Shown here: piece after piece, positions 16,254-25,088 of the stretch
How positions within the stretch are numbered: position 1 is the stretch's first letter
Layout of the letters: each line of letters begins with the position of its first letter
Assembly: GCA_016706405.1 (NCBI GenBank)
Contig: JADJJT010000003.1
Location: forward strand, 844,501 to 908,500
DNA length: 64,000 nucleotides
DNA from: Sphingobacteriales bacterium
GTDB taxonomy: Bacteria > Bacteroidota > Bacteroidia > Chitinophagales > UBA2359
Direction: 5' to 3'
Program-made: the position numbers and the translations under genes
The notes under the pieces: generated by a model
Seen by the model: only the letters and a program-made list of their open reading frames with translations
The model's database searches: none
What the model was told of the DNA's origin: nothing

Positions 16254-17540
16254 TTAACCCCAACATACCGATGGTTGCTTATTTACTGCCAGTTTGCCCT
16301 CAATAATTACTTGTTTAACCAAATCGCTGGCAAATGAGTAGGGTAACCTGGCCAAAGATTGTATAGATTGCGTTATAATTAAATTGGCTAATTTTCCGGA
16401 TGCAATTGTGCCACATTCGCGCCAAATATCCATAGCATAAGCACCATTAATAGTTACAGCATTAATGGCTTCTTCGGGCAATAATTTCATTTGAATACAG
16501 GCCAAACTTAACAAAAACGGCATATTACCCGATGGTGTTGAGCCCGGATTATAATCGGTGGCCAAAGCAATAGGCAAACCCGCCGCTATATATTGCCGGG
16601 CAGCGCCATAAGGCAAGCCCAAAAAAAACGAGCACGAGGGCAAAAATACGGGCATTGTGTTTGTGTTTTGCAGGCAATCAATTTCGGCTTGGGTGGTATG
16701 CTCCAAATGGTCAACCGACAGGGCGTTATGGCGTACCCCCACTTGCACCCCACCCGATACAGCCAATTGGTTAGCATGTATTTTAGCTCGGAGACCAAAT
16801 TTTGTTCCGGCTTCTAAAATTTGGTCGGTTTCCTCCGGATCAAAAAAATTGCGTTCACAAAACACGTCAATATAATCGGCCAAGCCTTCGTGGGCAATTG
16901 CAGGCAACATTTCGTCAATAATTTGTTGTATATAGCCTTGATGATTATTTTTATAGACGGTCGGATAGGCATGTGCACCCAAAAATGTAGCTTTTATAGG
17001 TATTGGTGCGGCGTCCTTAATTTTCCGGATAACGCGAAGCATTTTTAGTTCGGCCTCAACGGTTAAACCATATCCACTTTTAATTTCAACTGCGCCTGTG
17101 CCCATGCTTACAATTTCTTCTAAACGCTGCCATGCCAATTCAAATAGCGTTTCTTGTGGGGTAACTTGTAATTTTTGTGCTGAGTTTAAAATTCCGCCGC
17201 CCTTTTGGGCGATAGCTTCGTAACTAAGTCCACGAATTTTATCTTCAAACTCGTTTTCGCGGGTGGCGGCAAATACTAAATGAGTATGCGAGTCGCACCA
17301 TGCGGGCAAAACAAATCCACCCTTAGCATCTAATATTGTTTTTGCATGTTGCGGTTTATTGGGATTGTCCATACTTCCAAAACTTGTTATTCGGCCATTT
17401 TCAGTTAAAACCCAAGCATTATCAAGGCAGGGCAAGTTTGCCATATCGGCGCCGGCAACCCATTTTTTGCCTGTATTTGCCGACTCAATTTGACAAAGTT
17501 TGGCTATATTTTCAATTAACAAACTATTGCTATAACTCAT
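16254..17540 (-). CDS. hutI: Imidazolonepropionase
   Basis: A 428 aa amidohydrolase that opens 4-imidazolone-5-propionate to N-formimino-glutamate, third step of histidine breakdown, in the cytosol. Seen: the metal-binding CDSHTHLVFAATRENEFEDK (about 82-101), KGGGILNSAQ, VEIKSGYGLTVEAELKMLRV, FLGAHAYP, and KIHANQLAVSGGVQVG. Then SVDHLEHTT and LATDYNPGSTPSGNMPF near the end, all hallmark HutI stretches. Length is normal. No hutH, hutU or hutG is next to it; the other hut genes must be elsewhere. It is preceded by a 14 bp tandem repeat. Confidence 0.95.
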   Translation of the reverse strand: MSYSNSLLIENIAKLCQIESANTGKKWVAGADMANLPCLDNAWVLTENGRITSFGSMDNPNKPQHAKTILDAKGGFVLPAWCDSHTHLVFAATRENEFEDKIRGLSYEAIAQKGGGILNSAQKLQVTPQETLFELAWQRLEEIVSMGTGAVEIKSGYGLTVEAELKMLRVIRKIKDAAPIPIKATFLGAHAYPTVYKNNHQGYIQQIIDEMLPAIAHEGLADYIDVFCERNFFDPEETDQILEAGTKFGLRAKIHANQLAVSGGVQVGVRHNALSVDHLEHTTQAEIDCLQNTNTMPVFLPSCSFFLGLPYGAARQYIAAGLPIALATDYNPGSTPSGNMPFLLSLACIQMKLLPEEAINAVTINGAYAMDIWRECGTIASGKLANLIITQSIQSLARLPYSFASDLVKQVIIEGKLAVNKQPSVCWG

Positions 17541-17576
17541 AAAACTTTTTTTGCTTTTAGGATTAACGGGTAGTGG

Positions 17577-17632
17577 ATAGTGATTAGTGAATAGTGATTA
17601 GTGAATAGTGATTAGTGAATAGTGATTAGTGG
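17577..17632. repeat. Tandem repeat, 4 x 14 bp (ATAGTGATTAGTGA)
   Basis: Four consecutive 14-mers (17577-17590, 17591-17604, 17605-17618, 17619-17632); the last differs by one base. It lies in the 132 bp spacer between rsmI and hutI, upstream of hutI. Each unit is itself two near-copies of a 7-mer (ATAGTGA, TTAGTGA). Confidence 0.9.
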
Positions 17633-17672
17633 TTGTGGTATTATGAGGGAGTTAATTTATTTTCGATTTTTT

Positions 17673-18347
17673 CTATGGTTCACATCCGGAAACGATTAGC
17701 ACAATTTCTCCTTTAGGTGGATATTTCTCGTAATGCAAAGCCAGGTTTTCAAGGGTATCGCGGCGCACTTCTTCATGAATTTTAGTAAGTTCGCGGCAAA
17801 CAGCAGCAGCGCGGGCAGGTCCAAATTGGGTGGCTAATTGTTTAAGTGTTGTTGCCAACCTAAACGGCGACTCGTAAAATATAATGGTGCGCACTTCATG
17901 CGTCAGCATTTTTAGGCGCGTTTGCCGACCTTTTTTATGCGGTAAAAAGCCTTCAAATACAAACCTGTCGCAAGGAAGACCACTTGCCACCAATGCCGGA
18001 ACAAATGCTGTTGAGCCAGGCAAACATTGTATCGTTATATTTGCTTTTAAACAGGCACGTATCAACAAAAATCCAGGGTCTGATATTCCGGGTGTACCTG
18101 CATCGCTTACCAAGCCCACCGACTGGGCTGTTAAAATATCATTTACCGTTTTGTTTAGTACTCCGTGCTCGTTGTGGGCGTGGAAAGCCCTGAGCGGCAC
18201 TTTAATTTGGTAATGCTGTAATAGTTTTGCTGTTTGACGAGTATCTTCGGCCAAAATAAAATCGACCTGCCCCAGTAGTTGCAAAGTTCGAAGTGTAATA
18301 TCGCCTAAATTGCCTATTGGGGTTGGTAAAACATATAAAATGGCCAT
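17673..18347 (-). CDS. rsmI: 16S rRNA (cytidine1402-2'-O)-methyltransferase
   Basis: A 224 aa SAM-dependent tetrapyrrole-methylase-fold enzyme that 2'-O-methylates C1402 of 16S rRNA. Motifs seen: LPTPIGNLGDITLR at 6-19, LAEDTRQTAKLL (33-44), FHAHNEH, VSDAGTPGISDPGFLLI (about 80-96), PGSTAFVPALVASGLP and FEGFLPHKKGRQ, all diagnostic. It ends with ELTKIHEEVRRDTL and PKGEIVLIV. Bacteroidota versions are short, as here. hutI follows 132 bp downstream. Confidence 0.95.
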   Translation of the reverse strand: MAILYVLPTPIGNLGDITLRTLQLLGQVDFILAEDTRQTAKLLQHYQIKVPLRAFHAHNEHGVLNKTVNDILTAQSVGLVSDAGTPGISDPGFLLIRACLKANITIQCLPGSTAFVPALVASGLPCDRFVFEGFLPHKKGRQTRLKMLTHEVRTIIFYESPFRLATTLKQLATQFGPARAAAVCRELTKIHEEVRRDTLENLALHYEKYPPKGEIVLIVSGCEP

Positions 18348-18396
18348 GCTTGTTTATTGCGAAGCAACAATTTTTATAAACAAAAAATATTGACTG

Positions 18397-18404
18397 CAAA
18401 ATTA
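18397..18404 (-). promoter_or_regulatory. Candidate -7 element (TAATTTTG) for rsmI
   Basis: TAATTTTG on the minus strand, 49 bases before the rsmI ATG. A TTG 14 bases further upstream is closer than usual. Confidence 0.4.
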
Positions 18405-18576
18405 AGACGTTTTTAGGGCAATAAGTAAAAAAACTGATTTGCTGGTAAAATGTTGTATCCGGATTTAGGTCAATAAAGATAGTACAGTTTTTTTATTTTC
18501 TTATCAACTGCGTTGCTTTGGTATAAGCACAAGTATATACTGGTAAATTGTTAAGCAATAAACAAAATAACTTATT

Positions 18577-18584
18577 TAAATTTG
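18577..18584 (+). promoter_or_regulatory. Candidate -7 element (TAAATTTG) for the acyltransferase
   Basis: TAAATTTG fits TAnnTTTG and is 50 bases before the ATG at 18635. The nearest upstream TTG (18548) is 26 bases away, longer than usual. Confidence 0.4.
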
Positions 18585-18634
18585 CTGCAAAATTGGCAAA
18601 CATTGAACATTTTTATTTTTAGTTGTTTTGTATT

Positions 18635-19519
18635 ATGCAAATGCTAAGTTATTGGTTGTACAGAGCAGCAAATGGCTTTTTTGGCCGATTGCCATGGGCT
18701 ATTTTATACAAATTTTCCAATTTTGTGGCGTGGTTGTTGTTTTCGGTTGTAAAATACAGACGGCAAGTTGTTTTTAATAATTTGAATAACAGTTTTCCAA
18801 ACAAAACACCTCAAGAAATTACCCAAATTGCAAAAGCATTTTACCAACATTTAGCCGATATAAGTTTAGAGGCTTTTAAATGCGATAAAATGAATAAGCA
18901 AATGTATTTAAACAGGCTCAAATTTCTAAATCCGGAAATTTTAACGCCCTATCTTACCTCCGGAAAAAGTATTATTGTAACGATGGGTCATTACGGCAAT
19001 TTTGAATGGGGGGCTGTTTCCTCGCCCTTAACTTTTACACCCTATACAACTGCGGTAACCCATTCGCCGTTAGCTAATAAACACATCAATCAATACGTCC
19101 ATAAATATAGGGTGCAGTTTGGGCTAAATTTATTTACAACAAATAATACGGCCACCATGTTTAATACCCTTGTAGCACAAAAATCGGCCTTTTTTATGAT
19201 GGCCGACCAATCGCCTACAAATTTAAACAAAGCACAATGGGTGCAGTTTTTAAACCAAGATACCCCTTGCCTGCGTGGCCCCGAAAAATATGCCCGGATA
19301 CACAACCTACCAGTCTTTTTTTTATCCATCGAGCGGGTAAAACGTGGCCACTACCAACTTAATTGTCAATTAATAACCAATACCCCCGCTACCCTTCCCG
19401 ATGGCGAAATTACCCAAAAATACATGCAACTTTTAGAGCAACAAATAAATAAAAATCCCTCGGAATGGTTGTGGTCGCATAGGCGCTGGAAAAGGAAACG
19501 GCAAGCAGTGCCAACTTAA
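18635..19519 (+). CDS. Lysophospholipid/lipid A acyltransferase, LpxL/HtrB family
   Basis: A 294 aa protein from the ATG at 18635 (a TTG 12 bases upstream is possible). Residues 10-40 are hydrophobic and anchor it on the cytosolic face of the inner membrane. The family motif H-x4-E is in MGHYGNFEWG (about 118-127). MMADQSP and R-G-P-E-K-Y-A-R follow, as does WLWSHRRWK at the end, which is typical for the group. These enzymes add secondary acyl chains to lipid A precursors. It heads a plus-strand row with HMG-CoA lyase and mutS, but the 102 bp gap makes shared transcription uncertain. Confidence 0.85.
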   Translation: MQMLSYWLYRAANGFFGRLPWAILYKFSNFVAWLLFSVVKYRRQVVFNNLNNSFPNKTPQEITQIAKAFYQHLADISLEAFKCDKMNKQMYLNRLKFLNPEILTPYLTSGKSIIVTMGHYGNFEWGAVSSPLTFTPYTTAVTHSPLANKHINQYVHKYRVQFGLNLFTTNNTATMFNTLVAQKSAFFMMADQSPTNLNKAQWVQFLNQDTPCLRGPEKYARIHNLPVFFLSIERVKRGHYQLNCQLITNTPATLPDGEITQKYMQLLEQQINKNPSEWLWSHRRWKRKRQAVPT

Positions 19520-19621
19520 ACTCAGTTGTAAGGTTTATAAAAAAGTCGTATCTTGCAAACTTCGTTTTTTATGATACGCTCCTAACAAACCCGAAACACA
19601 TACAACAATAAAGATAAATAA

Positions 19622-20476
19622 ATGAAAATAATAGAATGTCCGCGCGATGCTATGCAAGGCTTATCCTATTTTGTAAACACCGAACTTAAAATACAGTACT
19701 TAAATCAATTACTGAAAGTTGGTTTTGACACGCTTGATTTTGGAAGTTTTGTTTCGCCGTATAAAATACCACAAATGCAAGACACCTCGAAAGTGGTACA
19801 AAACTTAGATTTAACCGAAAGCGATACTAAACTTTTAGCCATTATTGCCAATTTGCGCGGTGCGCGGCAAGCCTTAGAATTTGAGCAAATTGCCTGCTTG
19901 GGTTACCCGTTTTCTATATCCGAAACCTTCCAAATCCGCAATACCAATACTAAGCAAGAGGAAGCGTTTAAAGTGGTAGCAGAAATTTTTGCCCAATGTC
20001 AAAAAAAACAACGCGAATTAGTAATTTATTTATCTATGGGTTTTGGTAACCCGTACGGCGATGTTTGGCACGAAGCCATTGTAGAGCATTGGGTTGACAG
20101 GTTTGAAGAAATGGGCATTAAAACGATGTCGTTATCTGATACAGTGGGTGTGGCAAGACCTGCCCAAATTGCCAATTTATTTGCCAGCCTTAGCGCCGAT
20201 TTTCCGGAAATTGAATTTGGAGCGCATTTACATACCGAAGCAAAAGACTGGCAAGAAAAAATTGAAGTAGCTTACCGCAATGGTTGTACCCGATTTGACG
20301 GCGCAATTAAAGGCTATGGCGGCTGCCCCATGGCGCAAAACAGCTTAGTTGGCAATATGCCTACCGAACTTTTAGTGTCGTTTTTTGAGCACGAACGCGC
20401 CGATTTTTACCTCAATTTAGATGAATTTGGAAAAGCTATTCTATTGGCCGATACCGTATTTAAATCGCCTAATTAG
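19622..20476 (+). CDS. Hydroxymethylglutaryl-CoA lyase
   Basis: A 284 aa HMGL-like TIM-barrel enzyme, expected to cleave HMG-CoA to acetyl-CoA and acetoacetate in leucine breakdown. Seen: ECPRDAMQGL at 4-13 (the E-x-x-R-D-x-x-Q motif with catalytic Arg-Asp), VGFDTLDFGSFVSPYKIPQM, SLSDTVGVARP, FGAHLHTE (metal-binding H-x-H), and AIKGYGGCPMAQNSLVGNMPTE. The last part carries the loop cysteine of true HMG-CoA lyases (G-G-C-P). It is a little shorter than the usual 300 aa. The start is fixed by the conserved N-terminal strand. mutS starts 35 bp downstream. Other leucine pathway genes are not in the window. Confidence 0.85.
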   Translation: MKIIECPRDAMQGLSYFVNTELKIQYLNQLLKVGFDTLDFGSFVSPYKIPQMQDTSKVVQNLDLTESDTKLLAIIANLRGARQALEFEQIACLGYPFSISETFQIRNTNTKQEEAFKVVAEIFAQCQKKQRELVIYLSMGFGNPYGDVWHEAIVEHWVDRFEEMGIKTMSLSDTVGVARPAQIANLFASLSADFPEIEFGAHLHTEAKDWQEKIEVAYRNGCTRFDGAIKGYGGCPMAQNSLVGNMPTELLVSFFEHERADFYLNLDEFGKAILLADTVFKSPN

Positions 20477-20511
20477 CTAAACAATAAATTGCTGTTTTAA
20501 CTGACCGAAAG

Positions 20512-23160
20512 ATGAACAACGAGACTAAAACAACTAATAAATCCGGAGGAAAAAACGACGCGCCCAAAGAAACGCCACTAATGCGGCAATATAATACCTT
20601 TAAAAACAAATATCCGGATGCAATTTTGCTGTTTCGTGTTGGCGATTTTTATGAAACATTTGGGCAAGATGCCGTTCATACCAGTAAAGCTTTGGGTATT
20701 ACCCTCACTAAACGACATAATGGCGCAGCCAGCGAAACCGAATTAGCTGGTTTTCCGCACCACGCCTTAGAAACTTATTTGCCCAAATTGGTAAAAGCAG
20801 GCTACCGCGTTGCTATTTGCGACCAACTTGAAGACCCCAAGCAAACACAAACTATTGTAAAAAGAGGTGTTACCGAACTAATTACACCCGGTGTTGCCCT
20901 TGGCGACGCCATGCTCGATACGGCACGCAACAATTTTTTAGCGGGTGTTTATTATGGCAATAACAACGAATTAGGCGTAGCCTTTACCGATGTCAGTACC
21001 GGAGAATTTATGGTGGCACAAGGTAATATCGAATACATTGACAAACTATTGCAAAGTTTTCAGCCAGCCGAAGTATTGTACCCCAAGCCGCGCCGAAACG
21101 ATTTTAGTAAATTAAACGGCAACCGATTTTATGCTTACGAATTAGAAGACTGGATTTTTTCGCCCGAATTTGGTCGAGACACTTTACAACAACATTTTGC
21201 CGTAAAAACATTAAAAGGTTTTGGCTTAGAAGACTGCAATGCCGGAGTTGCCGCAGCCGGAGCCCTCATTTATTATCTGCGCGACACCCAACACCCTAAT
21301 TTACAGCATATTTCCGGAATTGCCCGCTTAACCCCCGACCGCTATGTTTGGCTCGATAAATTCACCATCCGAAATTTAGAACTCTTACAACCCAACCACC
21401 CATCCGGAAAGGCGCTGATTGACATCCTCGACCAAACTATTACGCCTATGGGCAGCAGACTGTTAAAAAAATGGGTTGTGTTGCCACTGCGCGAACTCGC
21501 TCCCATTAATGCCCGCCTAAACATGGTCGAAACCTTAGTAAATAACCCCCAATATGCCGAATTATTAGCCACCCAACTCAAACAAATAGGCGATATTGAA
21601 CGCTTAGTGGCCAAAATACCATTAGGGCGCGTTAACCCAAGGCAAATTGTACAGCTTCACCGCGCATTGCTTACCATTCCGGTACTGCGCAACGCATTTG
21701 ATGCCTCCAAAATAGCCGAATTACAAAAAATAGCCGACCAACTAAATCCCTGTACGCATTTAACCGAACGTATTGGTCTTGAGCTGCTCCCCGACCCCCC
21801 GGCAGCTATCGGGAAAGCCGATACCATTGCTACCGGCGTTAATGCCGAGTTAGACGAACTCCGTCTCTTAAAACAATCGGGCGAAAACTACTTGTTAACT
21901 TTACAACAGCGCGAAATTGACCGCACCGGCATTGCCTCACTAAAAATTGGATTCAACAACGTATTTGGCTATTATTTAGAAGTCAGAAACAAATACAAAG
22001 ACGAAGCCCCCGCCGACTGGATAAGAAAACAAACCTTAGCGAACGCCGAACGATATATAACGCCCGAACTCAAAGAGTATGAAGACAAAATTTTAGGAGC
22101 CGAAACGCGAATTTTAGAACTTGAAAATAAAATTTTTGCCGATTTAGTAGCCGCCGTAGCCGAATACATTCAACCCCTGCAACACAACGCTACTATATTT
22201 GCCAAATTAGATGCCCTTTTGTCGTTTGCAACAATTAGTCAAAAATATCAATACTGCAAACCCACACTTACTACTAACCAAATACTGCAAATTGAACAGG
22301 GACGGCACCCTGTTATTGAACAACAATTAGCTTTGGGCGAGGCTTATGTGCCAAACGATGTTTATTTAGATACCGAGCAACAACAAATATTAATTATAAC
22401 CGGACCAAATATGGCCGGAAAATCGGCCTTGCTACGGCAAACCGGATTAATAGTTTTGATGGCACAAATGGGTAGTTTTGTGCCAGCAGCATCAGCTAAA
22501 ATTGGCTTGGTTGATAAAGTGTTTACCCGTGTGGGGGCAAGCGACAACCTGTCGGGCGGCGAAAGCACTTTTATGGTTGAAATGACCGAAACAGCCAGCA
22601 TTATGAACAATTTATCGGCTAACAGCCTGATACTTCTCGATGAAATTGGCCGCGGCACCAGCACCTACGACGGTATTTCAATTGCCTGGGCTTTAGCTGA
22701 GTATTTGCACAACCACCCTACAGCCCACGCTAAAACCCTGTTTGCCACTCATTACCACGAGCTAACTGAGTTGGCAGATAATTTAGCACGAATTAAAAAC
22801 TTTTCGGTAGCCACTAAAGAGTTGGGAAACAAAGTTGTTTTCCTCCGGAAATTAGTGCCGGGCAGCGCACAACGCAGTTTTGGAATTCATGTGGCAAAAA
22901 TGGCCGGAATGCCTACCTCAATTGTTCAACGTGCCAATGCCATATTGGCCGAGTTAGAGCAGCAACACGTTGGAGAACATTTGCGCGAACGGGTAAAAGC
23001 CATACCAAAAGAACAACAACCCGTACAATTAAGTTTTTTTGACCTTTCAAGCCCGCAATGGGATGAGGTTAAGCGCTATTTAGACTTGCTTGACCTTAAT
23101 ACAATTACCCCAATTGAAGCCTTAATAAAATTAAATGAGCTAAAAAAAATGACTCACTAA
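20512..23160 (+). CDS. mutS: DNA mismatch repair protein MutS
   Basis: An 882 aa mismatch-recognition ATPase. The N-terminal mismatch-binding domain has LLFRVGDFYETFGQDA with the F-x-E motif (Phe46, Glu48). The connector, lever and clamp domains follow (YLRDTQHPNLQHI, LELLQPNHPSGKALI, FNNVFGYYLEVRNK). The ATPase has Walker A ITGPNMAGKSALLRQTG, SGGESTFMVEM, LDEIGRGTSTYDG (Walker B) and FATHYHEL. Length and domain order are normal. It is intact, unlike the mobile element just downstream. mutL is at 52459 and mutS2 at 38948. Confidence 0.97.
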   Translation: MNNETKTTNKSGGKNDAPKETPLMRQYNTFKNKYPDAILLFRVGDFYETFGQDAVHTSKALGITLTKRHNGAASETELAGFPHHALETYLPKLVKAGYRVAICDQLEDPKQTQTIVKRGVTELITPGVALGDAMLDTARNNFLAGVYYGNNNELGVAFTDVSTGEFMVAQGNIEYIDKLLQSFQPAEVLYPKPRRNDFSKLNGNRFYAYELEDWIFSPEFGRDTLQQHFAVKTLKGFGLEDCNAGVAAAGALIYYLRDTQHPNLQHISGIARLTPDRYVWLDKFTIRNLELLQPNHPSGKALIDILDQTITPMGSRLLKKWVVLPLRELAPINARLNMVETLVNNPQYAELLATQLKQIGDIERLVAKIPLGRVNPRQIVQLHRALLTIPVLRNAFDASKIAELQKIADQLNPCTHLTERIGLELLPDPPAAIGKADTIATGVNAELDELRLLKQSGENYLLTLQQREIDRTGIASLKIGFNNVFGYYLEVRNKYKDEAPADWIRKQTLANAERYITPELKEYEDKILGAETRILELENKIFADLVAAVAEYIQPLQHNATIFAKLDALLSFATISQKYQYCKPTLTTNQILQIEQGRHPVIEQQLALGEAYVPNDVYLDTEQQQILIITGPNMAGKSALLRQTGLIVLMAQMGSFVPAASAKIGLVDKVFTRVGASDNLSGGESTFMVEMTETASIMNNLSANSLILLDEIGRGTSTYDGISIAWALAEYLHNHPTAHAKTLFATHYHELTELADNLARIKNFSVATKELGNKVVFLRKLVPGSAQRSFGIHVAKMAGMPTSIVQRANAILAELEQQHVGEHLRERVKAIPKEQQPVQLSFFDLSSPQWDEVKRYLDLLDLNTITPIEALIKLNELKKMTH

Positions 23161-23194
23161 ATTGTCAGATTAATTATTATGTAGATGAGTTGTT

Positions 23195-23309
23195 TTATTT
23201 CAAAGCAATTAAATCAATTTTTAGCGGTTGTGTGGCCATCATTTTATCCGGAGCCACAAGAAAGGTGTTAGCACTTGTTGTGTTTTTTTCGCTCAGAATT
23301 TGTAAATTA
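23195..23309 (-). pseudogene. Orphaned 3' end of the IS-interrupted secreted-protein gene
   Basis: Removing the mobile element and one 9 bp target copy joins this piece in frame to the gene at 24358-24722. The minus strand then reads on after L-Q with I-L-S-E-K-N-T-T-S-A, and ends K-I-D-L-I-A-L-K and TAA (23195-23197). It adds 34 residues to a restored protein of about 156 aa. On its own it has no start and is not expressed as a protein. Confidence 0.8.
23301..23309. repeat. Left target-site duplication (TGTAAATTA)
   Basis: Nine bases directly left of the element, identical to 24358-24366. A 7 bp duplication (GTAAATT) with inverted repeats one base longer would fit equally well. Confidence 0.85.
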
Positions 23310-23383
23310 ACGTGAATTCGGAGCTAAGCTATAAAAAATAGGGGGATTAGTATAGTTGATAGGAATAAAAACAGGAGCATAGT

Positions 23384-23391
23384 TATCTTTG
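23384..23391 (+). promoter_or_regulatory. Candidate transposase promoter (-7 TATCTTTG)
   Basis: TATCTTTG matches TAnnTTTG, 39 bases before the transposase ATG and inside the element. Confidence 0.4.
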
Positions 23392-23430
23392 TAGTGTCCA
23401 AAACTGCAAACAATACTACCCCCTGTTTTT

Positions 23431-24337
23431 ATGAAGTCCAAAGATACAAAATTTGATGTGTCCATGTTATTTGAATTATTTTTTTTTGTAGATAATGCCT
23501 GTTTGCTGATGCAACAATGGGTTGCTCAGCATTGGCTTAGCGGAAGGTAAAACAATGCCACGCCCTCGTAGTGTGCCCAAAATTTCGGAAAGTGAGATAC
23601 TTACGATTCTGATTTTCTACCACTATTCGGGCTATAAATGTTTTGAATATTACTATAAAGCATTGGTTTTGAATGACTTAAAGACCTATTTTCCTACTGC
23701 CCCATCCTACAACTATTTTATAGAGTTAATAGAACGGGTTGCTCTTCCTATGGCGATTTTAGCCAAATTAACCTGCCAGCAAGCAGAAAAAAACAGGAAT
23801 TTATTACATAGATGCCAAAGCGCTACCTGTTTGAGACATGCTGCGAGCCAAGCAACATAAAGTTTTTGCTCAAACCGCCTCGAAAGGAAAATCTTCTATG
23901 GGGTGGTTTTTCGGCTTTAAGCTCCACCTGATAGTCAATCACAAAGGACAAATCGTGGACTTTGCTTTGACTACAGGACAGGTGGCAGACAATAGTAAAG
24001 ACCTCTTAAACAAGCTATTAGAGAAAATATCAGGCACATTGTTTGGCGATAAAGGCTATTTGACTACCTTATGGAACAACTTTTTGAAAAGGACTAAAAA
24101 TAATTACCAAAGTCAAAAAGAATATGAAAAACAGACTAATGTCCTTAGAAGAAAGGCTCTTATTGAAAAAAAAGACCTATGATTGAAGCCATTAATGATA
24201 TTTTGACCTCGGTTTTTGACTTAGAACATACCAGACACAGAAAACCACAGAATGCTTTTGTCCATATAGTCGCTAGCTTGGTAGCCTATCAGTTTTACCC
24301 CAATAAACCTCAAGTAGATCTTGCTAAAATTTACTAA
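23431..24337 (+). pseudogene. IS982-family DDE transposase, frame-disrupted
   Basis: Joined across frames, the translation follows IS982 transposases: MPRPRSVPKISESEILTILI, FHYSGYK-like F-Y-H-Y-S-G-Y-K, SYNYFIELIERV, then Y-I-D-A-K-A-L-P-V (first Asp), KGKSSMGWFFGFKLHLIVNH, LFGDKGYL (second Asp), then K-K-N-M-K-N-R-L-M, MIEAINDIL and LEHTRHRKPQNAFVHIVASL. Lesions: about 23542 (GG where one G keeps frame), A7 at 23787-23793, an in-frame TGA at 23832-23834 where Cys is expected, about 24074 (one G short), A4 at 24087-24090 (one A short), and A8 at 24166-24173 (one A too many). All but the TGA are one-base changes in short homopolymers. The stop is TAA at 24335-24337. Confidence 0.85.
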
Positions 24338-24722
24338 GTAAATCTCCGAACTCACGTTGTAAATTATTATTGTCATCAATTAATGAAAAAATAATTGTAT
24401 GCACTGGCACTTCTATATATTTACTTACAATAATACGTGTATGAGGTGTTTTTAAGCTGTTGGGGATTTTAGTCTTGTAATAAATAGTAGGTTCGCTTAC
24501 ACTTAACAAATATTTTCCGGGCTTTATGCCATCTATAACTATATTGGTTTGGGCTTTGGTTATATTTTGGTTGTTTAACGAAACTAAAATTGGCCTTTCA
24601 TCAAACATTTTAATATATAAACTCGAAACTGCCAACTCGTTTGCCAATGTTTGGCCATAAATTGCTAATTGCGTTGCTATAAGGCAAAAGGCTGTTAGAA
24701 AAAATAATTTTAGGGAGTTCAT
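24324..24722 (-). pseudogene. Small secreted protein truncated by the IS insertion
   Basis: An open frame of 132 codons, of which the first 122 are host sequence and the last ten (REFGDLLSKF) come from the element. Residues 1-23 are a signal peptide (LFFLTAFCLIATQLAIYG before Q). Next is a short beta-rich domain (KMFDERPILVSLNNQNI, then TNIVIDGIKPGKYLLSVSEP), which resembles PEGA-like domains or the N-terminal part of DUF4476 proteins of Bacteroidota; I cannot name it firmly. Restored with 23195-23309 the product would be about 156 aa. The truncated product may still be made and exported, but loses its end. Confidence 0.75.
24358..24366. repeat. Right target-site duplication (TGTAAATTA)
   Basis: Identical to 23301-23309 and directly right of the terminal inverted repeat. 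Confidence 0.85.
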
Positions 24723-24976
24723 TTGATTGTGCTTTTCTTACTTTTTAAAAGTCAAGTTTCGTGCCAAAACAAATGGTTTACTCTCAAAACCAACAAAATC
24801 ACATGATTAACAGCAAATTACATACCTATAAAGAATAGATTTTACTTAAAAATGACATTTTATTTTTTTATTACCTTAGTTGAAGTTGTGTTAATTAGAA
24901 AGTGTGTCTATTTTTGCTTACTTAGTGTATCATTTTAAGTCTTGTTTTTATTGAACAGTAATAAGATAAAAAAAAA
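24723..24976. other. AT-rich spacer
   Basis: The gap between the truncated secreted gene and citrate synthase (24723-25088) is AT-rich and holds only the citrate synthase terminator; no gene or clear promoter was found. Confidence 0.4.
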
Positions 24977-25006
24977 CTTATCCGGATGAATGAACCGCCG
25001 GATAAG
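24977..25006 (-). terminator. Rho-independent terminator of citrate synthase
   Basis: A 9 bp stem CTTATCCGG (24977-24985) with CCGGATAAG (24998-25006). On the minus strand it is followed by a run of nine T. The left arm carries the TCCGGAT palindrome that is frequent in this window. Confidence 0.75.
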
Positions 25007-25088
25007 CTTATATATTTCACAAGAACAAATTTCTTTCGAAAAAAAGAAACAATTGTTTGCAGTAAAACCGCACTATTTGCTAACTTTC

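Larger units (their letters stand above)
23310..24357 (+). mobile_element. IS982-family insertion sequence (1048 bp)
   Basis: Terminal inverted repeats ACGTGAATTCGGAG (23310-23323) and, at the right end, CTCCGAACTCACGT (24344-24357) match at 13 of 14 bases. The 9 bp TGTAAATTA flanks both ends. Size, single transposase and residue pattern fit IS982. The insertion split a secreted-protein gene. The transposase reading frame is broken several times, so this copy cannot move by itself unless the breaks are sequencing errors. The perfect target duplication suggests a fairly recent insertion. Confidence 0.9.

Noticed and set aside
7712..20476. HMG-CoA reductase and HMG-CoA lyase as one pathway cluster
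   Set aside because: They share an intermediate but lie about 10 kb apart on opposite strands with unrelated genes between, so there is no operon evidence.
23787..23793. Programmed frameshift in the transposase
   Set aside because: IS982 transposases are normally made from a single frame, and there are too many separate breaks plus an in-frame TGA for one programmed event.
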